A stretch of 62,779 nt of DNA from an uncultured Alteromonas sp. GTDB taxonomy: Bacteria; Pseudomonadota; Gammaproteobacteria; Enterobacterales; Alteromonadaceae. The stretch spans positions 1-62,779 of the forward strand of contig NZ_CAJXQY010000012.1 in the NCBI RefSeq assembly GCF_913058315.1, given 5' to 3'. Below are positions 53,314 through 61,169 of this stretch, in pieces. Numbering within the stretch: the first letter of the stretch is position 1; each line of letters opens with the position of its first letter. Both the position numbers and the translations under genes were made by a program. A model generated the notes under the pieces. The model had not been told where the DNA came from, made no database searches, and saw nothing but the letters and a program-made list of their open reading frames with translations.

Positions 53314-54051
53314 ATGAAACTAGACGACGTAAAAAAACTGCATCAGAAAAAATACCGTTCGCAGTTTGGTTATTATTTAGTGGAGGGGGAACATCTGATT
53401 CAGGAACTGCAACGCTCACCGTTGATGTCGCAGTCGGTTACGCTATATGTCACCGATGCCTGGCAGGCTCGGGGGCTCCCTCTGGATGAACGCTTTGATG
53501 TAGTGTCGGTTACCGAACGGCAAATGGCCGCACTCAGCGACACCAAAACGCCTCAGGGCGTCATTGCCAGAGTACCTCTGCCAGCGAGCCAGGGGAGCCC
53601 GGTCACCGCTGTGGGCAATGAGCGTTGTATTTATCTGCATGAGATTCAGGACCCTGGCAATCTGGGGACTGTATTGCGTTCGTTAGCCTGGTTTGGTCGC
53701 TTCCGGCTGTTATTGAGTCCTAACAGTGTCGACCCGTTTAATTCCAAGGCCGTGCGGGCCAGTATGGGGGCTATTTTTCATCTGCCTGTCGAGTTGGATA
53801 TCACGCTCACGCAATTACAAAGTCGGTTTGAAAAGTTTGCTTACCTCGACTTAACCGGCACTGCCATAACCGACAAGCGTTTTGCTGACTACCCTTGCTA
53901 CCTGTTTGGCAACGAGGCGCGAGGCGTACCGCAAGAGGCGCTATCGCAGATGAACGCCGACGCTTTTACCATTGCAGGTAACGGCACTATTGAGTCATTG
54001 AATCTGGCCAGTGCCGTGGGTATTTGCGCTTTTCAACTGGCACAATCTTAA
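53314..54051 (+). CDS. TrmH/SpoU-family RNA 2'-O-methyltransferase
   Basis: This 245-residue SPOUT enzyme has an N-terminal substrate-binding domain (about 1-95, KLHQKKYRSQFGYYLVEGEHLI). Its knotted SAM domain has motif 1 EIQDPGNLGTVLRSLAWFG, motif 2 YLFGNEARGVPQEAL and motif 3 GTIESLNLASAVGICAFQ. It methylates a ribose in rRNA or tRNA; the exact target is not evident. RsmE/RlmB-like candidates share these motifs. Convergent with the GTPase gene across a 28-bp gap. Confidence 0.88.
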   Translation: MKLDDVKKLHQKKYRSQFGYYLVEGEHLIQELQRSPLMSQSVTLYVTDAWQARGLPLDERFDVVSVTERQMAALSDTKTPQGVIARVPLPASQGSPVTAVGNERCIYLHEIQDPGNLGTVLRSLAWFGRFRLLLSPNSVDPFNSKAVRASMGAIFHLPVELDITLTQLQSRFEKFAYLDLTGTAITDKRFADYPCYLFGNEARGVPQEALSQMNADAFTIAGNGTIESLNLASAVGICAFQLAQS

Positions 54052-54079
54052 GGCTGGCCACCAATTCAATGGGTAGTGA

Positions 54080-55084
54080 TCAGCGGCGACCCTGTTTCAT
54101 TCTGCGGCTCTGTTCCTGGCGCTTTTCATTGCGCTTTTCTTTACGAGCCACTTTATCGGGGGTTAGCGAGCCGTCTTTAAACTTCTGTTTACGTTTGGCT
54201 TTTTCGGCTGCTTTTTTCTCGGCAGCCGCGGCCATCTCAACTTTTTCCTGCTCAATCATTTGCGGCGTTTCCAGCGTTAAACGCCCAAGCTTTCCGGCCT
54301 GAAGTTCGGTTAATAAGATTTCACAAATCTTATGCAGGTTAACCCGACCACCGGCCATAATGGCTCCCCGGCTTTTCGCGGCGGCTTCTAAAAACTCAAG
54401 CTCTGTATCGGGCAACTCTTCGAGCTTGTAACGCTCTTTCATTGCCTCAGGGTAAGCTTTAATTAAATAGTCAGCGGCATAAAACCCCACATCATCGTAC
54501 TCCATCGCAGTATTTTTTACTGCACCGGAAGACGCCAGTCGATAAATGGAATTGGGGTTTTCCAGTTTTGGCCAAAGCACGCCCGGTGTGTCGAACAGCA
54601 CGATCCCGCCACCTAAGTTAATCCGCTGCTGAGACTTGGTTACCGCCGGTTCATTACCGGTTTTAGCGATAACCCTTTCAGCCAGAATGTTAATCAGGGT
54701 CGATTTACCCACATTCGGAATCCCGGTGATCATGGCATTGATCGACTTCACAGACGCGTGTTTCTGGGCACAAATCGTTTGCACTAATTTGATAATTTGC
54801 TTGCTGTTTGCCGGATTGTCGGTGGTAGTCGTAATGGTTTTTACACCACGCTCACTTTCCAGATAAGCCTGCCACTGTGCGGTGAGTTCGGGATCGGCCA
54901 GATCATATTTATTGAGAATTTTCAGGACCGGCTTATCGCCCCTGATTTTAGCAATTTCCGGGTTTTCACTGGAATAAGGGATCCGCGCATCAAGCACTTC
55001 TATAAGGATATCAACCTGACTTATCGATTCTTTTATTTCTTTAAGGGCTTTGTGCATATGCCCCGGAAACCATTGTAAGGCCAC
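54080..55084 (-). CDS. YlqF/RbgA-type circularly permuted GTPase
   Basis: This ribosome-associated GTPase of about 334 residues has its G motifs in permuted order: G4 NKYDLAD (about 60), then G1 GIPNVGKST (about 128), then G3 DTPG (about 175). It begins LQWFPGHMHKALKEIKE, the standard RbgA opening. I favour GTG 55084, because AGGATGA sits six bases upstream and the protein then starts as family members do; ATG 55093 is the alternative. The last 70 residues are a highly basic, Lys/Glu/Arg-rich tail typical of RNA-binding extensions. The likely role is in large-subunit assembly. Confidence 0.88.
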   Translation of the reverse strand: MALQWFPGHMHKALKEIKESISQVDILIEVLDARIPYSSENPEIAKIRGDKPVLKILNKYDLADPELTAQWQAYLESERGVKTITTTTDNPANSKQIIKLVQTICAQKHASVKSINAMITGIPNVGKSTLINILAERVIAKTGNEPAVTKSQQRINLGGGIVLFDTPGVLWPKLENPNSIYRLASSGAVKNTAMEYDDVGFYAADYLIKAYPEAMKERYKLEELPDTELEFLEAAAKSRGAIMAGGRVNLHKICEILLTELQAGKLGRLTLETPQMIEQEKVEMAAAAEKKAAEKAKRKQKFKDGSLTPDKVARKEKRNEKRQEQSRRMKQGRR

Positions 55085-55263
55085 TGAAATCATCCTGTAA
55101 TGACTAAGTTGAGCGCAAGTTTACTGCATTTAAGCCGGGATTGGGATGAATTGCGGACACAGGACACACTTTAAATGCCCTTTTAGCACCATCGCAGGAT
55201 CACACTGCCCTGTTTTACGACTAATTACCCGGTAAGACAGGCGGAGTGGACACTTACTGATAA

Positions 55264-55452
55264 CTAAGCGTCGCTTTGTCTTTCCAGCTCTATGGCATAC
55301 TCCACCAGCTCCGCGTTAGACAAATTGGCATCGCAACTGTCCTTATCCTGAGCGAGGATTTTATCGATAAACTTTTCAACAATGGTCTGGTGACCCTCAT
55401 CAAGCAGGCGGTATTTTTTGAGGAGCCTTGTCTCTGTATTATTCATATCCAA
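55264..55452 (-). CDS. Small hypothetical protein (62 aa)
   Basis: This 62-residue acidic protein has no recognised family. It looks helical, with NTETRLLKKYRLLDEGHQTIVEKFIDKIL and a second helix SNAELVEYAIELERQ. No signal peptide or membrane segment is seen. It stands alone between the GTPase gene and the secreted cyclophilin gene. The mixed-charge composition and clean frame make it more likely real than chance. Confidence 0.5.
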   Translation of the reverse strand: MDMNNTETRLLKKYRLLDEGHQTIVEKFIDKILAQDKDSCDANLSNAELVEYAIELERQSDA

Positions 55453-55690
55453 GTCGTTCTTCCTCTCTGGTTATTGTATCCATCGAACGCTACAAGTATC
55501 ACTGTGTATAGTAGACAGCGGGAACAATAATTGCCAATCAGTGGCGTTTACCCAGGGAAAGAGTTATGGATTGCTTTGGTTTAACGGGGATCTGGCGCGA
55601 TTACAAAATGATACAGAGAAAGGGTTTCCGGACCTGGGGAGTTTGCGTACTATTGGCCTTAATTTAATAACAACGAGCAGATTACCAGGC

Positions 55691-56473
55691 ATGATAAAAC
55701 CAATACTCGCATTGAGCACGGCCGCCCTGTTGAGCTTTCAGGCTGCAGCAACCGTGGTGGAAATTCGCACCAATATGGGCACCATTAGCGTAAACCTTTT
55801 TGATGAAGAAACCCCGGAGACAGTAGAAAACTTTCTGGAGTATGTAAACTCGGGGGCTTATGCCAACAATGTGGTGCATCGTCTGGAACCTGACTTTGTC
55901 GTTCAGGCGGGGGGCTTTACCTACAACAATACTCTGCCTCTGGACAACGTGGCTACCGGTGTAGCCGTGGTCAATGAACCGGAACTGTCTAATGTACGCG
56001 GCACCATCGCCATGGCCAAACAAGCCGGCGATCCTAACAGTGCCACCTCTCAGTGGTTTATTAATTTATCTGACAACAGCCAGAATCTGGATGTACAGAA
56101 TGGCGGGTTTACCGTATTTGGTCAGGTAATTGATAACGGTATGGACGTGGCGGACGCAATTGGCGAACTCTCACGGTTTAACTTAGGCGGAGCGGCAAAC
56201 TCCATCCCACTGCAAAACTATACCAACGATGATGCAGCCAATGGTCGGGAACCGGATGGTGACAACTTTGTGTTGATTACCGATATTGTGGTAACCGATG
56301 CGGCAACCGTGACTAACCCGGATTTAAATCCAGTGCCCAATACGCTAATCGACAGCAGTGGGGAACCTACGCCCCCATCGGGTGGCGGTTCTTCAGGTGG
56401 GGCGATGCATCCGCTGGCATTACTTATGATTGGCTTAACTACCATTTTCTTCCGACGCCGAGTTAAGCGCTAA
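55691..56473 (+). CDS. Secreted cyclophilin-type peptidyl-prolyl isomerase with GlyGly-CTERM tail
   Basis: This 260-residue protein begins with a signal peptide (MIKPILALSTAALLSFQAAA). The cyclophilin domain spans about 22-190: VVEIRTNMGTISVNLFDEETPETVENFL, the active-site stretch VVHRLEPDFVVQAGG, and SQWFINLSDN. A low-complexity linker leads to a C-terminal GlyGly-CTERM signal: a GGGSSGG run, a hydrophobic helix (LALLMIGLTTIFF) and a basic RRRVKR end. Such tails are removed by rhombosortase and often route proteins to type II secretion. I start at ATG 55691; the open frame upstream is not protein-like. Confidence 0.88.
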   Translation: MIKPILALSTAALLSFQAAATVVEIRTNMGTISVNLFDEETPETVENFLEYVNSGAYANNVVHRLEPDFVVQAGGFTYNNTLPLDNVATGVAVVNEPELSNVRGTIAMAKQAGDPNSATSQWFINLSDNSQNLDVQNGGFTVFGQVIDNGMDVADAIGELSRFNLGGAANSIPLQNYTNDDAANGREPDGDNFVLITDIVVTDAATVTNPDLNPVPNTLIDSSGEPTPPSGGGSSGGAMHPLALLMIGLTTIFFRRRVKR

Positions 56474-56530
56474 GCGGTTGATAAGTGGCTAAAACGGGGG
56501 CTTCAGCCCAGTACCGGCCAAGTATAAAAA

Positions 56531-56562
56531 CACTAAAGCCGCTCAGTTGAGCGGCTTTAGTG
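56531..56562. terminator. Bidirectional terminator between cyclophilin and alpha-glucosidase genes
   Basis: CACTAAAGCCGCTCA (56531-56545) and TGAGCGGCTTTAGTG (56548-56562) form a 15-bp perfect stem-loop, flanked by A-rich sequence on the left and GGGTTT on the right. It lies between two convergent genes. Confidence 0.88.
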
Positions 56563-56577
56563 GGTTTAGCAAAGCGC

Positions 56578-58260
56578 TTACGCTAACTTAATCACCGCGG
56601 CCTGCCAGGGCTCGAGGGTATAACCTGAGTCATCCTTTTGTAGCCCAGCGTAGTTATTTATCAGCACATTATCACCTATTAATGCCGGCGCCATCGCACA
56701 GTGATGCTGGCTGCTCGAGTAGTTAAGCAGTACCAGTATCACTTCATCGTCGAGCTTACGGGTGTAGGCATAAATATGCTCATCATCCGGTAATAGCAGC
56801 TCATAGGCACCGTACACCAGCGTTAGATTATCTTTGCGTAAACGGGTGAGTTTGCGAAAGTAATTTAACGGTGAATCCGGATCATCTTCCTGTGCAGCAA
56901 CGTTGATCTGCGGGTAATTACCAGTAACTTTTAACCATGGCTTTCCGGTAGTAAAGCCGGCATTCGCCGAATCATCCCACTGGATGGGCGTTCTGGCATT
57001 GTCCCGACCACTTAACTTATGCGATTCAAGCAGCATCTCGGCATCGCCCCCCTCATTTTTAGTGAGGTTATACCAATTAATGGTCATCAGGTCGTTGTAA
57101 TCGTCAATGCTCTCGAATTTGGCGTTAGTCATGCCAATTTCGTCGCCCATGTAGTAATAAGGCGTGCCTCGCATGGTCAGCAAAAAGGTACTTAACAGCT
57201 TGGATGACTGCACACGATGGGCTGAGGAATCATCGCCAAACCACGACACCTGACGCGGAAAGTCATGATTGGTATGCCACTGGGTGCCCCAGCCTTTTTC
57301 ATCAAAGGTAGTGGCCCAGGCACTCATGATCTCTTTGTACTTCACCAGGTTCTGAAAGTCAGCATTAACAATCTTACGTTGATCCACACCTAATTCCACA
57401 TGCTCAAAATGGTAATTCATATTGAGCTCATGGCGGTCTTCATCAACCAGATCATGAATATTGTCTAAGTTTGTACCCGGTCCTTCAGCAACGGTCATAA
57501 TGTCGTAATGCTGCAATACCTCGCGGTTCATTTCATTCAGGTACTGATGCAAGCGAGGCCCCTCGGCATAGACATCAATCATGGCATCGCCATGCACCCC
57601 CTCAAACACCGGATAATCATCGTGCTTGGAAATAAAGGTGATCACATCCATCCGGAAACCGTCGATGCCTTTTTTAAACCAAAAATGCATCATGTCGAAG
57701 ATTTCTTCGCGCAGTTTGGGGTTTTCCCAGTTTAAATCTGGCTGGGTTTTATCAAAATAATGTAAATAATAGGCATCTGTGGGCTCATGATAAGCCCAGG
57801 CGCTGCCTTCTTCATCGAAAAATGACCAACGCTCCGGCGGCGTGCCTTTTTCAGCCGGCCACCAGTGATAGTAATCGCGGTATGGGTTGTCTCGCGATGA
57901 GCAGGCCTGTTTAAACCATTCGTGTTCGCTGCTGGAGTGGTTAACCACCAGATCCATCACCACTTTAATGCCTCGGGCATGAAAGCCAGCCAGCAATTCA
58001 TCAAAGTCGGCCATGGTGCCGAACTCATCCATAATGTCACGATAATCAGAGATATCGTAGCCATTGTCGTTATTGGGCGATTTGTAGATGGGATTTAGCC
58101 ACACAATATCCACGCCGAGCGAAGCAATATAATCCAACCGGTTGATTATGCCTTGCAGATCGCCAACACCATCACCGTTGGAGTCCTGGAAGCTTCGCGG
58201 ATATATTTGATAAACAACGCCTTCTTTCCACCACTGACGGTTCATCTGGGTTAATTGCAT
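56578..58260 (-). CDS. GH13 alpha-glucosidase (oligo-1,6-glucosidase-like)
   Basis: This 560-residue cytoplasmic GH13 enzyme has region I DLVVNHSS (about 103), nucleophile Asp205 in GFRMDVITFI, acid/base Glu259 in TVAEGPGTN, and the third acid Asp333 in TNHDFPRQVSW. The residue after the nucleophile is valine. In yeast isomaltase that valine goes with alpha-1,6 preference, while maltases have threonine. No signal peptide is present, so it acts on imported oligosaccharides. Its ATG lies inside the end of the MFS carrier gene (10-base overlap), so the two are coupled. Trehalose or sucrose hydrolysis cannot be excluded. Confidence 0.9.
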   Translation of the reverse strand: MQLTQMNRQWWKEGVVYQIYPRSFQDSNGDGVGDLQGIINRLDYIASLGVDIVWLNPIYKSPNNDNGYDISDYRDIMDEFGTMADFDELLAGFHARGIKVVMDLVVNHSSSEHEWFKQACSSRDNPYRDYYHWWPAEKGTPPERWSFFDEEGSAWAYHEPTDAYYLHYFDKTQPDLNWENPKLREEIFDMMHFWFKKGIDGFRMDVITFISKHDDYPVFEGVHGDAMIDVYAEGPRLHQYLNEMNREVLQHYDIMTVAEGPGTNLDNIHDLVDEDRHELNMNYHFEHVELGVDQRKIVNADFQNLVKYKEIMSAWATTFDEKGWGTQWHTNHDFPRQVSWFGDDSSAHRVQSSKLLSTFLLTMRGTPYYYMGDEIGMTNAKFESIDDYNDLMTINWYNLTKNEGGDAEMLLESHKLSGRDNARTPIQWDDSANAGFTTGKPWLKVTGNYPQINVAAQEDDPDSPLNYFRKLTRLRKDNLTLVYGAYELLLPDDEHIYAYTRKLDDEVILVLLNYSSSQHHCAMAPALIGDNVLINNYAGLQKDDSGYTLEPWQAAVIKLA

Positions 58261-59588
58261 GATTGTTTCTCCTGATTAGCCAGGTGATCAGGTTTGGTAT
58301 TAATGCGCAGAGCCAGGCCTGCACCAACAATAAATAAAATACCGGCCAGCGCCAAGGCGTTACGAGGATCCCCGCCAAGCAGAGAATCGTAAAAATAGCC
58401 AACGGAAAGCATTTCCATGATCTGTGGCAGACAAATCATTGCGTTCAGTAACCCCATATAAACCCCAACCCGGGCCGCTGGCGTAACGTCCGCAGCAATA
58501 ATAAAGGGGACAGTAATCACCGCAGACCAGCCTATGCCAACCAAAGCCATACAAGCAAAGGTCATATATAAGTCGGTAGTAAGCTGCATTGACAGATAGC
58601 CCACACCACCCACTAATAAAAATAGTGCATAAGTTTTGGCATCACCAATCCTGGTGACCACTTTGGCAATAACCAGTGCCATGATCAATGTGGTGACATT
58701 CATGATAGTAAAAGCCATCCCTACCTGAGCCGTCCCTTCAACAAAACCAGGACTGTCGGGATTGGGGGCGTCATAAACGTGGCGGGCAATCGACAATGCC
58801 AGATACTGCCACATCATTGGCAACCCAAACCAGGTAACCAGCTTCACCCACCACACTGCGCGCAGGGATTTGGGCATATCAACCAGTGCACTCCACAACT
58901 CGGTAAATACATGACCGATGCTTTTGTGTTCGCGGTTAGCATGAAAGGCTTCCAGATCTTCCGGTGGGTATTCTTCAGTTTTTACAAACGACCACGCCAT
59001 GGAAACCAGGATAACCACTACCCCAATGGCAAAAGAATATTTGACGATTTCAGGAATTTGCTTGCCATCGGTTTCCGCAGACACACCAACAGAAATCATG
59101 ATCAACGGCATCAAACCTGCCAGCATTTGACCTGCGGCTATCATAAACGACTGCAAGGCATAACCGGTGGGACGCTGTTGGTGATTAAGCTTGTCGCCTA
59201 CCAGCGCACGGTAGGGTTCCATTGCGGTATTCATTGCCGCATCGAGGATCCAGAACAGACCCACCACCATCCAGAGTTCAGGCACATAAGGCATAAACAT
59301 CACGGCAATCGAGCCTACCAGAGCACCGATCATAAAAAAGGGTTTACGACGTCCGAAGCGGGTCCAGGTACCGTCGCTTAACGCCCCGATCAGTGGTTGA
59401 ATTAATAACCCGGTTACCGGCCCTGCTAACCATAGAATAGGCAATTCATGTTCTGCAGCGCCATGATAACGAAAAATCGGACTCAGGTTAGCCTGCTGCA
59501 ACCCAAAGCCATACTGGATGCCGAAAAAGCCAAAGCACATGTTCCATATTTGCCAGAAGCTTAAGTTTGGTTTTAGTGAATCTTTCAT
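58251..59588 (-). CDS. MFS sugar transporter, SLC45/sucrose-maltose carrier type
   Basis: The product has about 445 residues with 12 predicted spans and resembles the SLC45/GPH-like alpha-glucoside carriers: FWQIWNMCFGFFGIQYGFGLQQANLSPIF (TM1), PVTGLLIQPLIGALSDGTWTRFGRRKPF (TM2 and the conserved loop). ATG 59588 begins MKDSLKPN just before the homology; an ATG at 59609 would add seven residues. It brings a glucoside (maltose, isomaltose, sucrose or similar) to the coupled GH13 enzyme. Expression is likely controlled by the operator-like palindrome upstream. Confidence 0.87.
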   Translation of the reverse strand: MKDSLKPNLSFWQIWNMCFGFFGIQYGFGLQQANLSPIFRYHGAAEHELPILWLAGPVTGLLIQPLIGALSDGTWTRFGRRKPFFMIGALVGSIAVMFMPYVPELWMVVGLFWILDAAMNTAMEPYRALVGDKLNHQQRPTGYALQSFMIAAGQMLAGLMPLIMISVGVSAETDGKQIPEIVKYSFAIGVVVILVSMAWSFVKTEEYPPEDLEAFHANREHKSIGHVFTELWSALVDMPKSLRAVWWVKLVTWFGLPMMWQYLALSIARHVYDAPNPDSPGFVEGTAQVGMAFTIMNVTTLIMALVIAKVVTRIGDAKTYALFLLVGGVGYLSMQLTTDLYMTFACMALVGIGWSAVITVPFIIAADVTPAARVGVYMGLLNAMICLPQIMEMLSVGYFYDSLLGGDPRNALALAGILFIVGAGLALRINTKPDHLANQEKQSCN

Positions 59589-59951
59589 ATCAAGATCTCT
59601 GTTTATCATCTACTTCAGCGTAACAAACATGCTCCAGATCCTCACAAACTGAAAACACAAAACATGTAACACGCTGATACTAATACAATGATTGATTTAG
59701 TGAGCCACTGCGGCAAACACAAAGTCCGCAACATAATACGCACAAAAAATTAACCTCACAGCCAAATCTTAAACGATTAAGAAGATTACGCAAGTTTTCT
59801 GGTCATTTTCTTAAAATTAAGTGTATGCAGGCACGATACTATGATCCAACGAACGGACTCTTGCTGATGATTGCAGGTTCAAAAGTTTGTCATATCAAAA
59901 GGGTAGATTTACAGAGTCTTTAATTTTACGCGCTCGCGAGAAACTGTATTA
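59589..59951. promoter_or_regulatory. Divergent control region with a LacI-like palindrome
   Basis: The gap between the leftward glucoside operon and the rightward MFS exporter contains TCTTAAACGATTAAGA (59767-59782). Its arms TCTTAA/TTAAGA flank a central CG, the general form of LacI/GalR-family operators. No LacI-type gene is in the window, so the regulator would be elsewhere. Confidence 0.45.
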
Positions 59952-61154
59952 ATGAAATCATCGATTTCGAGTCGTTCGTTTTATCTGGTGATCATTACTT
60001 TCATTCTGCTGTCCGTTCTTGGTCAGGTTTCTACGGGGATCTACACGCCTTTCTTTCAGGAACTCGCGACTTTGCACAGTAGCGGGATCGGAATGATAGA
60101 AAAAAGTGTCGCCATCTTTCTTATTGCATTTTCTGTTTCGCAATTGTTGTCCGGCGTCGCCTGCGACTATCTGAATAAAACGCGACTGCTCCAGGCAGGC
60201 TTGCTGTTATTTATGCTGGGCACCCTTTTGGTTGCCCTGGCTAATACCCCACAAGTCTTTTTGGCGGGACGGATAATTCAAGGGCTTGGAGGCGGAGTTG
60301 GCGTGTCGGTTACTCGGGCATTCTCAAAACAGCTATTTAGCCCGCAGCAGCTCAATGTGTCTCTATCCCTGACCAATATAGCCTTTTCGATTGCTCCTGC
60401 GGTAGCGCCTCTGATAGGCACCCTGGTAGGTCACTATGCCGGTATTACAGCAATATTTGGTGTAGTGCTGTGCCTGGCGTTACTAGCTTTCTGGTTGCTT
60501 TTTTATATTGCACCGCAGTTAGACTCACAGCATAAGCCGCGTTCTTTACACGTCATCAGCGAGACCCTGGCGCTGATGAGAACCTGTCTGCCGCGAATTT
60601 TATTAGTCGGTGTGGCAAGCGGACTACTCTATGGCATTGTTTTTGGTTTCGTCACCGTCAGCCCGTCACTGCTGATGGATGAACACCATTTCAGTAAAAC
60701 TGCCTTTTCACTTTTTTCACTGCTGGCCACGCTTTGTTTTGTGCTTGGCAGTTACCTTAATATCAGATTACAGACCGTCTCCGCTGTCTATAAATTTAAG
60801 CTTTCAGGGCTGATTATTCTGGGGTTGTCATGCTGTACCTTACTCTGGCTAACCACAATGAGCTCAAACACACTCTGGGGAACTTTGCTGCTTGGCTACC
60901 TGGCTTTCTTTTTTGCTGGTATTGCCATGCCTTGTAGTGTGTCTCTGATGCTTAGCTTTTCTAACACATCGGCTGGCTTTCTGGCCGCCTTGGTTGGCTT
61001 TTTCCACCTCAGTGGGGCGTCGATTGGCGCTTATCTGGTGGCCACCATTAATATGCCCCCTGCTCTTACTTTTGTGATGGTGACCACGCTGCTGAGTTTT
61101 TGTAGTGTAATGGCCTGCGCTGTTGTTCATCCCGCCCATAACGAGCAGGACTGA
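59952..61154 (+). CDS. MFS transporter, Bcr/CflA-like drug efflux type
   Basis: The product has 400 residues with 12 predicted spans. TM1 reads FYLVIITFILLSVLGQVSTGIY, motif A after TM2 is weak (VACDYLNKTRLLQAG), and TM4 holds AGRIIQGLGGGVGVSVTRA, the RxxQGxG pattern of the Bcr/CflA drug-resistance branch. It is divergent from the glucoside operon but is not obviously a sugar carrier. Export of a hydrophobic compound is likely; the substrate is unknown. Confidence 0.85.
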   Translation: MKSSISSRSFYLVIITFILLSVLGQVSTGIYTPFFQELATLHSSGIGMIEKSVAIFLIAFSVSQLLSGVACDYLNKTRLLQAGLLLFMLGTLLVALANTPQVFLAGRIIQGLGGGVGVSVTRAFSKQLFSPQQLNVSLSLTNIAFSIAPAVAPLIGTLVGHYAGITAIFGVVLCLALLAFWLLFYIAPQLDSQHKPRSLHVISETLALMRTCLPRILLVGVASGLLYGIVFGFVTVSPSLLMDEHHFSKTAFSLFSLLATLCFVLGSYLNIRLQTVSAVYKFKLSGLIILGLSCCTLLWLTTMSSNTLWGTLLLGYLAFFFAGIAMPCSVSLMLSFSNTSAGFLAALVGFFHLSGASIGAYLVATINMPPALTFVMVTTLLSFCSVMACAVVHPAHNEQD

Positions 61155-61169
61155 GTTTAGCTACAAGCT

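Noticed and set aside
55418..55690. N-terminal extension of the cyclophilin frame
   Set aside because: The extension is open but would place a signal peptide in mid-protein. ATG 55691 opens a standard signal peptide.
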